From: a virus
Virus record (IMG/VR): IMGVR_UViG_3300031766_000078
Span: 1-22,489 of that record
Strand: one strand, 5' to 3'
DNA: 22,489 nucleotides
This document shows positions 5,220-9,594 of the stretch, in pieces. Within the stretch, counting starts at the first letter, position 1. Each line of letters begins with the position of its first letter. Under the pieces are notes generated by a model that had not been told where the DNA came from, did not search any database, and was given only the letters and a program-made list of their open reading frames with translations. The position numbers and the translations under genes are program-made.

Positions 5220-5358
5220 TAACCCACTGATACTCAGTGAGTTACAGAGCAGCTTAAAATTAAAAAACCTTCTAAGTCACTGATACTCAACGAGTTAGAG
5301 CGATTCGCCTGCCCCCGCCCGCTAACTCACTGATATTCAACGAGTTACAGCGTTTTTT
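5220..5358. terminator. boundary repeat locus 4: three hairpin copies
   Basis: Copies lie at 5220-5245, 5272-5298 and 5322-5348, the only triple locus. The first can also fold as CACTGA/TCAGTG. The last two flank a GC-rich spacer (5299-5321) and are followed by seven Ts on the + strand. The stretch 5246-5271 ends in AAAAAACCTT before the second copy, serving as the T-run for the - strand. Confidence 0.75.
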
Positions 5359-5406
5359 TCTAAAATGATTTTTTTCGGGCTGTAAAGCTAAAAAAGGGAC
5401 AAAGGC

Positions 5407-5430
5407 AAAAAAAAGCTCCCTTTCGGGAGC
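5407..5430 (-). terminator. intrinsic terminator of the RMF-like gene
   Basis: On the - strand GCTCCC, a GAAA loop and GGGAGC are followed by eight Ts, 14 nt after the stop codon. Confidence 0.9.
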
Positions 5431-5444
5431 CTTGCGCGGGGCGG

Positions 5445-5672
5445 TTAGTCGTGCCAAGGAGCCACCTCTTTCTCGCTATGCTCACAGTGAGCTACCCACT
5501 CTTGGGCTTCGGCATAGGCTGTTCTCCAAACCCCCATGGCCAACTCCCCGTCTTCAAACATTTCTGGGATCACCCACCCACGGTAAGACCTTGGGCAAGT
5601 CATGCTCTCCTGCCCTTGGAGTCCTGCCTGATAAGCGAAGTCATATAACTGATGTACATTTAGTGTTGCCAT
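5445..5672 (-). CDS. ribosome modulation factor (RMF)-like protein, 75 aa
   Basis: The core AYQAGLQGQESMTCP (about residues 13-27) closely follows the RMF signature, in which a GYQAG segment is followed after a few residues by CP. Further on, VWRTAYAEA parallels the W-R-E-A-M segment near the RMF C-terminus. RMF binds the 30S subunit and drives ribosome dimerisation and hibernation in bacteria. Here the spacing between the two blocks is longer and the C-terminus is extended, so the function is inferred, not shown. It is a single-gene cassette with its own near-perfect promoter 6 nt from the ATG and a strong terminator. Confidence 0.55.
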   Translation of the reverse strand: MATLNVHQLYDFAYQAGLQGQESMTCPRSYRGWVIPEMFEDGELAMGVWRTAYAEAQEWVAHCEHSEKEVAPWHD

Positions 5673-5678
5673 GCGTAG

Positions 5679-5707
5679 ATTTTACTCCAGAAAAGAATTA
5701 GATGCAA
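5679..5707 (-). promoter_or_regulatory. sigma-70-like promoter of the RMF-like gene
   Basis: On the - strand AAGC then TTGCAT (5707-5702), a 17-nt spacer and TAAAAT (5684-5679) lie exactly 6 nt before the ATG. A leaderless transcript is expected. Confidence 0.8.
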
Positions 5708-5727
5708 GCTTTCTTTGTATAAAAAAC

Positions 5728-5767
5728 AAAAAAAACCCCGCCCCCAAAAGAAGGAAAGGGGGCGAGG
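5728..5767 (-). terminator. intrinsic terminator of the 6482-to-5869 operon
   Basis: On the - strand a 10-bp GC stem (CCTCGCCCCC with GGGGGCGGGG) and a 12-nt loop are followed by eight Ts. Confidence 0.9.
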
Positions 5768-5795
5768 CTTATGCACTAGGCTTTTATGCAGTTAC

Positions 5796-5864
5796 CTAGT
5801 CGGCGATGATTTGACCAGAAGGGACAGAAACACAAAACCCTCCCGCTGCATTACCGATACACAC
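5796..5864 (-). CDS. possible 22-aa peptide after the 99-aa gene
   Basis: A GTG-started frame (GNAAGGFCVSVPSGQIIAD after the first residues) fills most of the gap between the stop at 5869 and the terminator at 5728. It has a protein-like, glycine-rich composition. It could also be reached from the upstream gene by a frameshift at the C-T6 run near its end. There is no ribosome binding site and no other support, so it may be chance. Confidence 0.3.
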   Translation of the reverse strand: MCIGNAAGGFCVSVPSGQIIAD

Positions 5865-5868
5865 ACAC

Positions 5869-6168
5869 CTAAAAAAGAGTTTTGATCATTTGGACTGCGG
5901 TGGCGAAGCGGCCTTTCACCTTGGTGATCCCTGCAACGTGGAGGGTGCGGAACTTGCGCTCCCCTGCGTCATCAAGGTCGCGGGTAGCAGCGACGACATA
6001 ACGCTTGCCATTCAATTCGGCGAATCCATCGGTCTGGATTTCTTCCACAAGGAAGCTTCTGATACCGTCAGCCTTAACGGTGCTTTGCCCAGCATTGGCG
6101 TAGGTGATCACACGCTTGTTGAGCTTAGATTCAAGGGCGGCGGGGGATAGTGTATATAGGTTTTTCAT
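5869..6168 (-). CDS. hypothetical protein, 99 aa (paralogue of the 6539-6751 product)
   Basis: I do not recognise a named family. The protein is basic and strand-rich, with KRVITYANAGQ near residue 18 and KFRTLHVAGITKVKGRF near residues 71-87. The second block matches VFKTLHFGRIEK of the neighbouring 70-aa protein, and the first matches its KQFVYYTANN, so the two look like diverged duplicates. It has its own promoter (6176-6204) whose -10 box contains the stop codon of the gene before it. It can therefore be transcribed both in the operon and alone. It ends in CTTTTTTAG. Confidence 0.7.
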   Translation of the reverse strand: MKNLYTLSPAALESKLNKRVITYANAGQSTVKADGIRSFLVEEIQTDGFAELNGKRYVVAATRDLDDAGERKFRTLHVAGITKVKGRFATAVQMIKTLF

Positions 6169-6175
6169 CAGGGAT

Positions 6176-6204
6176 AGTTTAAAGGTTTTGAGAGATCTTG
6201 TCGA
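6176..6204 (-). promoter_or_regulatory. internal promoter for the 99-aa gene
   Basis: On the - strand TCGACA (6204-6199), a 17-nt spacer and TAAACT (6181-6176) lie 7 nt before the ATG. It is embedded in the 3' end of the 47-aa gene. Confidence 0.65.
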
Positions 6205-6322
6205 GGATATTTCGGCGATTTTCTGCTTTTATTTTTTGATCTTGCTCCCACTCCCGAAGCTCAAGGTTTCCAGAGATTACCATGAGAAGAGTGAGGCCAG
6301 TGAGGAAGAGAAAGGTTTTCAT
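6179..6322 (-). CDS. 47-aa protein with N-terminal hydrophobic segment
   Basis: The frame starts MKTFLFLTGLTLLMVISGN, a classic short signal-anchor or signal peptide (K2, then about 15 hydrophobic residues). It continues as a charged helix (ELREWEQDQKIKAENRRNIL ...). The product is probably anchored in the inner membrane with a soluble helical tail. The layout recalls very small spanin- or lysis-type proteins, but no lysis gene is adjacent and the role is unknown. The ATG is 1 nt after the stop of the 52-aa gene. Confidence 0.65.
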   Translation of the reverse strand: MKTFLFLTGLTLLMVISGNLELREWEQDQKIKAENRRNILDKISQNL

Positions 6323-6323
6323 A

Positions 6324-6482
6324 TTACTTAGAGGCTTTTAGGATTTGTTTTTTCTTTTCAGCAATTAACTTTTCTGCAGAGAGGGTACAGAGACCGTAGG
6401 ACTTGATTTTTTCCAGACCTTGTTCCATGCCCTCTAATTCTGCTTTATACATTCTTACTGTCCAGTTGTTGGTGTTGCTCAT
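6324..6482 (-). CDS. small helical hypothetical protein, 52 aa
   Basis: The frame (MSNTNNWTVRMYKAELEGME ...) is mostly amphipathic helix with one cysteine and a lysine-rich end (AEKKKQILKASK). It is unrecognised. The ATG lies exactly 6 nt after a perfect TATACT -10 box. It is the first gene of the cassette that includes the 47-aa membrane protein and the 99-aa protein. Confidence 0.7.
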   Translation of the reverse strand: MSNTNNWTVRMYKAELEGMEQGLEKIKSYGLCTLSAEKLIAEKKKQILKASK

Positions 6483-6488
6483 GTGAGA

Positions 6489-6516
6489 AGTATAGTTGAA
6501 TTGGGGTTGGAGTCAA
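6489..6516 (-). promoter_or_regulatory. sigma-70-like promoter of the 52-aa gene
   Basis: On the - strand TTGACT (6516-6511), a 16-nt spacer and TATACT (6494-6489) lie 6 nt before the ATG. An A-rich tract precedes the -35 box. Confidence 0.8.
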
Positions 6517-6538
6517 CCCCTTTTTAAATGTTTTTTAA

Positions 6539-6751
6539 TTATTTTTCAATGCGCCCGAAGTGAAGAGTCTTGAACACTTGCTTGTTGCTAGTCTTGCTAT
6601 CGTGACTCTTGTCCACGACCTTGCACACTGCGAACTCATTTGTCATGCGCTCGATACCACGAAGGATATACATACGAGGATTGTTGTTGTTGGCGGTATA
6701 GTAAACAAACTGTTTCCCTGTCAGGCTAGCGATACTTTCTTTAGTGATCAT
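6539..6751 (-). CDS. hypothetical protein, 70 aa (paralogue of the 99-aa protein)
   Basis: The protein (MITKESIASLTGKQFVYYTA ...) is basic and strand-rich and shares two blocks with the product of 5869-6168 (YYTANN and FKTLHFGRIEK). A longer reading from 6799 exists, but its first 16 codons lie across the promoter. The TATACT box ends 6 nt before the ATG at 6751, which fixes the start there. It forms a one-gene cassette. No hairpin terminator is seen after it; an A/T-rich stretch leads into the next promoter. Confidence 0.7.
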   Translation of the reverse strand: MITKESIASLTGKQFVYYTANNNNPRMYILRGIERMTNEFAVCKVVDKSHDSKTSNKQVFKTLHFGRIEK

Positions 6752-6757
6752 GCGAAG

Positions 6758-6786
6758 AGTATAGGGCCAGAGGCAGAGAATTAAAA
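6758..6786 (-). promoter_or_regulatory. sigma-70-like promoter of the 70-aa gene
   Basis: On the - strand AAGC then TTTTAA (6786-6781), a 17-nt spacer and TATACT (6763-6758) lie 6 nt before the ATG. Confidence 0.75.
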
Positions 6787-6867
6787 GCTTTTTTCGCATA
6801 AAATTAATTTATTTTTTTCAGCAAAAGGCTTGACATAGGGCCAGAGTATACTATGGAAAAAAACCTC

Positions 6868-6956
6868 GTAAGTCGTTGATACTCAATGAGTTACGGGGCG
6901 GGGCGGGGCGCTCCGCGCTAAGTCGTTGTCGCTCAGTGAGTTAGAGCGTTTTTTAT
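6868..6956. terminator. boundary repeat locus 5: paired hairpins around GGGGC repeats
   Basis: Copies lie at 6868-6894 and 6918-6944, separated by a spacer with three GGGGC units and GCGC. On the - strand the left copy extends to CTCG/CGAG and is followed by seven Ts. On the + strand the right copy is followed by six Ts. It works in both directions on paper. Confidence 0.75.
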
Positions 6957-6993
6957 TTAAATGTTTTTATTTACTTTTTTTACCCTAAAAGGC

Positions 6994-7022
6994 TTGACAC
7001 TCTCACTGTTCTGATTTAAAAT
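6994..7022 (+). promoter_or_regulatory. sigma-70-like promoter on the + strand
   Basis: GC then TTGACA (6994-6999), a 17-nt spacer and TAAAAT (7017-7022) form the best + strand promoter match in the left region. It points toward the 3' end of the - strand operon, so its RNA would be antisense to that end or encode a very short peptide. Confidence 0.6.
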
Positions 7023-7128
7023 GGTGGCATATTTCTGCGAGGGCTATGCCAGACCCACGATCACTCCTTATTTAACGTCTTACGGATCGCTTAACCGTGT
7101 TTATACTCACTTGACGAAAGTTTATTGA
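7021..7128 (+). CDS. possible 35-aa tyrosine-rich peptide
   Basis: A complete frame (MVAYFCEGYARPTITPYLTS ...) fills the gap between locus 5 and the 3' end of the 7122 gene, overlapping that gene's stop by 7 nt. It has seven tyrosines and a plausible composition. Its ATG overlaps the TAAAAT box at 7017-7022, so this promoter would start transcription after the ATG; expression would need another start. A TGGCATA/TATGCCA hairpin lies inside. It may instead be a non-coding structured RNA or nothing. Confidence 0.3.
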   Translation: MVAYFCEGYARPTITPYLTSYGSLNRVYTHLTKVY

Positions 7129-7379
7129 TCTAGGTTTTGCGCTAAGAGCGCGGCGAGACCCTGAGGCTCCTCCTTCTTCTCTTGTCTTAGTCCTATGGAG
7201 ATTTCAAACTCATGAAGAGCGTATTCTAGATCTTCAGCTATATTTTTGCGTTGTTCAAAGTTTTTAGCTTTAGAGCGGGTTTTAAGATGTGATATCTTCC
7301 AAGCTAGACATTCTCTTAACCAATTTAAAGATTTGATTTGTTTAAATGTCCCTGATAAGTCTATTTTATCTTCGTTCAT
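7122..7379 (-). CDS. hypothetical helical protein, 85 aa
   Basis: The protein is rich in charged helix (KAKNFEQRKNIAEDLEYALH) and ends AALLAQNLDQ. It is unrecognised. It is the last gene of the three-gene cassette starting at 7825, 11 nt after the 74-aa gene. No strong terminator follows directly; locus 5 lies about 180 nt downstream. Confidence 0.65.
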   Translation of the reverse strand: MNEDKIDLSGTFKQIKSLNWLRECLAWKISHLKTRSKAKNFEQRKNIAEDLEYALHEFEISIGLRQEKKEEPQGLAALLAQNLDQ

Positions 7380-7390
7380 ATTATTTTTAT

Positions 7391-7615
7391 TTACTTGCCG
7401 TAGATCCAGCGAAGCTCATCACTCCACTCCTTGACCATCTCAGCCTCATGCCCCTTTGGGTTCTTGCAAGCTGCACCGATCCACTTTCTGATCATGCGCT
7501 GGAGCTTTTTCATCCTGCGCCATTCCATCCAATGCACACCAATGGCGAAAGGGTAAGTGAGAATGAGAATGGCTTTGCCCTTGGCGTCTTGGTCTTTGAA
7601 GTTGTGTAGGTTCAT
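7391..7615 (-). CDS. hypothetical protein, 74 aa, possible membrane segment
   Basis: The frame has a hydrophobic stretch AILILTYPFAIGVHW (about residues 15-29) after a charged N-terminus. It continues with a very basic helix (RRMKKLQRMIRKWIG), suggesting association with the inner membrane. It is unrecognised. It starts 3 nt after the stop of the coiled-coil gene and has no ribosome binding site, so translation is probably coupled. Confidence 0.65.
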   Translation of the reverse strand: MNLHNFKDQDAKGKAILILTYPFAIGVHWMEWRRMKKLQRMIRKWIGAACKNPKGHEAEMVKEWSDELRWIYGK

Positions 7616-7618
7616 GGG

Positions 7619-7825
7619 TTATGAGTAAGTTTTGATTTGTTCGCGAGCGTTGTCGATTTCCTTAACAGAATTATCAGCCATATCCCCCAACTTGCGAAAC
7701 ACCTTGCGTTTTTCCTCGTCGGAGTATAAAGCCTCGACTCTAGCTTTAGAAGAAATTTCACCAAGCCTTAGGCGTAAAGTAAAGAGTTGGTCTTTGAGGA
7801 ATGCGATGTGTTCTTGTTCAGTCAT
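7619..7825 (-). CDS. small coiled-coil-like protein, 68 aa
   Basis: The protein (MTEQEHIAFLKDQLFTLRLR ...) shows heptad-like leucine spacing and alternating charges over most of its length, so it is likely a helical dimer. It is unrecognised. The ATG is 6 nt after TAGAAT. It leads a three-gene cassette with the 74-aa and 85-aa genes. Confidence 0.7.
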   Translation of the reverse strand: MTEQEHIAFLKDQLFTLRLRLGEISSKARVEALYSDEEKRKVFRKLGDMADNSVKEIDNAREQIKTYS

Positions 7826-7831
7826 GGGAGT

Positions 7832-7860
7832 ATTCTAGTATAGAGTTAGGGCTAAAGAAA
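7832..7860 (-). promoter_or_regulatory. promoter-like sequence of the 68-aa gene
   Basis: TAGAAT (7837-7832) lies 6 nt before the ATG. The -35 region 17 nt upstream (TTTCTT, 7860-7855) is poor, so the call rests mainly on the conserved -10 position. Confidence 0.5.
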
Positions 7861-7864
7861 AGGT

Positions 7865-8035
7865 TTATTTTGTTTTTCTTGGGGCGGGGGAAGCGTGAGA
7901 GCAATCGCTAAAGAAAGGGATCGGCTCTTGCTTGGCGAACTCCTCAGAATTCTTTTTGAACTGAGCTTTGCGCTGATCAATGAGATCTTGAACTTCTTGT
8001 GAGCGAGTGGCGGGGTAAGGCTTGTTTGCTTTCAT
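7865..8035 (-). CDS. small hypothetical protein, 56 aa
   Basis: The frame (MKANKPYPATRSQEVQDLID ...) continues with QRKAQFKKNSEEF and a proline-rich end with SDCSHASPAPRKTK. It is soluble and unrecognised. Support comes from the promoter at 8042-8070, whose TAAACT box ends exactly 6 nt before the ATG, and from the fit between the neighbouring genes. It is a one-gene cassette. Confidence 0.7.
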   Translation of the reverse strand: MKANKPYPATRSQEVQDLIDQRKAQFKKNSEEFAKQEPIPFFSDCSHASPAPRKTK

Positions 8036-8041
8036 GTGAGT

Positions 8042-8070
8042 AGTTTACTTTGTTTTCCTGAGTAGTGCAA
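8042..8070 (-). promoter_or_regulatory. sigma-70-like promoter of the 56-aa gene
   Basis: On the - strand AAGC then TTGCAC (8070-8065), a 17-nt spacer and TAAACT (8047-8042) lie 6 nt before the ATG. Confidence 0.8.
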
Positions 8071-8093
8071 GCTTTCTTTGCTATTATTTCGAT

Positions 8094-8315
8094 TTATTTA
8101 CTTATCCAACCGAACTTAAAAAAGTCAAAGTGACCATTGTCATCCCCATACTTCAGATACTCCTTGGTGATCTCTGAACCATACTTGTCTTCGATGTCTT
8201 TGTACATACTGCCAGCAAAAACCTCGTCCATGATCTGGAAGAATAAACTCTTGTTCATACCTCCACCATCTTCGTTGGCGTAGTTAAAAGACTGCATCTC
8301 TTCTTGTTTCTTCAT
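8094..8315 (-). CDS. hypothetical protein, 73 aa
   Basis: The protein (MKKQEEMQSFNYANEDGGGM ...) has a C-terminal half with many aromatic and acidic residues (DDNGHFDFFKFGWISK). It is unrecognised. Upstream in-frame ATGs at 8321 and 8342 overlap the promoter. The TATACT box at 8327-8322 sits exactly 6 nt before the ATG at 8315, so I choose that start. It is the outermost - strand gene, facing away from the late block across a control region. Confidence 0.7.
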   Translation of the reverse strand: MKKQEEMQSFNYANEDGGGMNKSLFFQIMDEVFAGSMYKDIEDKYGSEITKEYLKYGDDNGHFDFFKFGWISK

Positions 8316-8321
8316 GGGCAT

Positions 8322-8350
8322 AGTATACAGCGAACAGCTCACAATTAAAA
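8322..8350 (-). promoter_or_regulatory. sigma-70-like promoter of the 73-aa gene
   Basis: On the - strand AAGC then TTTTAA (8350-8345), a 17-nt spacer and TATACT (8327-8322) lie 6 nt before the ATG. Confidence 0.75.
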
Positions 8351-8541
8351 GCTTTTTTTTGTATTATCTGACATTTTTGCAAAGGGGAGGGGTTTTCTGA
8401 AAGTTTTTGCTTTTTTGCTTGACACGCACACAGCGGGGGGGTGGTGAACACTATATAGAAAGTTATTTTTATAAATTAGGGGATGCGCCATATAATAAAA
8501 TACAGCTACAAGGTTAGAAACCGTGTAATAGATAAAAACCA
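8351..8541. promoter_or_regulatory. divergent control region between the two transcription directions
   Basis: No gene is seen. It contains GCTTGACA (TTGACA at 8419-8424), a G7 run near 8435, ACTATATAG at 8450-8458, a TATAAT at 8491-8496 as the likely + strand -10 box, and GTGTAA at 8523-8528. The last element recurs before later structural genes. The -35 region 17 nt before TATAAT is weak (TTTATA). Confidence 0.55.
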
Positions 8542-9216
8542 ATGGCAAAAGACAACAGCTTATTATTGGGTCATATTGAATTGACAAAGAAACAAAAAGA
8601 ATTCTATGATATCATGACTGACGACAAAACACGAATAGTGTTTGTTGGGGGTCCAGCAGGAACAGCAAAGACATTTTTATCAGTTTATAGTGCATTAGAT
8701 TTATACAATAGCGACAAAAACTTAAAAATATTATATTTGCGTAGTGTGGTGGAGAGTGCGGATAGGGGGATAGGTTTTCTGAAAGGAGACATGGATGATA
8801 AGTTTGGGCCATATATGGCACCCCTTTTAGATAAGATTGATGAGTTATTGAATAAGCCAGAGAAAGACCAATTAAAAAATAAAAAGGTACTAGAAGCGGA
8901 ACCGATAAACTTTTTGCGCGGATGTACTTGGAGAGATAAGGTGGTTATTGTGGATGAGGCTCAGAATATGAGTGTGAGAGAATTGACTACTGTGCTTACA
9001 AGGATAGGTCGTGGTAGTAAGTTGTTTATATGTGGAGATAGTTTGCAGAGTGATATTAGGAATAGTGGGTTCGATAGGCTTAAGTCTTTGTTTGAGGATG
9101 AGGCTAGTTCCAAAAAGGGTGTGTGTAGTGTATCTTTTGGGAAAGAAGATGTGATAAGAGATAAAATTATCAGTTATCTTGTAGAAAAAATTGAATTATT
9201 AACCCCGAAACAATAA
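8542..9216 (+). CDS. phoH: PhoH-like ATPase, 224 aa
   Basis: Walker A is GGPAGTAKT (residues 36-44, with A in place of the usual second G). The PhoH-type segment LRSVVESADRGIGFLKGDM follows at about 67-84, ending toward KFGPY. Walker B is VVIVDEAQN (134-142), followed by the LFICGDSLQSD motif (161-171). Together these define a PhoH-family P-loop ATPase, close in length to the ATPase domain alone. Cellular PhoH proteins are linked to phosphate stress and RNA metabolism; the phage role is unsettled. It is the first gene of the + strand block, with a leader of roughly 40 nt. Confidence 0.92.
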   Translation: MAKDNSLLLGHIELTKKQKEFYDIMTDDKTRIVFVGGPAGTAKTFLSVYSALDLYNSDKNLKILYLRSVVESADRGIGFLKGDMDDKFGPYMAPLLDKIDELLNKPEKDQLKNKKVLEAEPINFLRGCTWRDKVVIVDEAQNMSVRELTTVLTRIGRGSKLFICGDSLQSDIRNSGFDRLKSLFEDEASSKKGVCSVSFGKEDVIRDKIISYLVEKIELLTPKQ

Positions 9217-9225
9217 AATTTCTAT

Positions 9226-9594
9226 ATGAATAAAGTATTTTGTTCTTCCTGCGGTCACAAGAATGTGTACGAGGTGGCTAAACCAAAGTTTTGTGCTGAC
9301 TGTGGTGCTTCTATAGGGATGCCCTCTCAAGCTTCTGTCAAAAAAGTGACAACGGAAGTCGAGCATGAGGTAGAACAACCTCGTAGACTTGATCTTAATA
9401 GATTAAAAAACGATATTGTTGCCGAAGTTGGGGATAACCAAGGAACTACTCTAACTGATTTATGGAAATCTGCTACTCCAGATTCTGCTAATAGTTTTGA
9501 TCGCCCAGCGCCTAATCTACCAGATGGCGAAGCTATGATCAAACAGAGTCAGGCTGATTGTTCTTCCTCACGAGTCCAAGATATTGATGGATAA
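9226..9594 (+). CDS. zinc-ribbon protein, 122 aa
   Basis: Two CxxC pairs near the N-terminus (C6/C9 in CSSCGHKN and C23/C26 in CADCGAS) form a zinc ribbon. The rest is acidic, polar and probably disordered. The protein is likely a small nucleic-acid- or protein-binding factor, and its place between PhoH and the sigma-like protein suggests a role in transcription or RNA handling (inference). It starts 9 nt after phoH with no ribosome binding site and overlaps the next gene by 8 nt. Confidence 0.8.
   Translation: MNKVFCSSCGHKNVYEVAKPKFCADCGASIGMPSQASVKKVTTEVEHEVEQPRRLDLNRLKNDIVAEVGDNQGTTLTDLWKSATPDSANSFDRPAPNLPDGEAMIKQSQADCSSSRVQDIDG

Noticed and set aside
6752-6799. N-terminal extension (MRKKLLILCLWPYT ...) of the 70-aa protein as a signal peptide
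   Set aside because: These codons lie across the -35/-10 promoter elements; the TATACT box 6 nt before the ATG at 6751 fits the general cassette rule better.
6830-6850. TTGACA ... TATACT as a + strand promoter
   Set aside because: The two boxes are only 11 nt apart, too close for sigma-70, and locus 5 would stop the transcript at once.
942-6944. The 27-nt repeats as a CRISPR array
   Set aside because: Copies are inverted repeats in pairs or triplets spread over 6 kb between genes, with similar GC-rich rather than unique spacers, and no cas gene is present.
816-8350. Bacteroidetes-type promoters (TTTG / TAnnTTTG)
   Set aside because: Although Shine-Dalgarno sequences are scarce, the placed promoters have TTGAC/TTGCA and TAnAnT boxes with 16-17 nt spacing, which do not match that consensus.
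8419-8458. TTGACA ... TATATA as the promoter of the late block
   Set aside because: The spacing is about 27 nt; TATAAT at 8491-8496 is a more likely -10 box.
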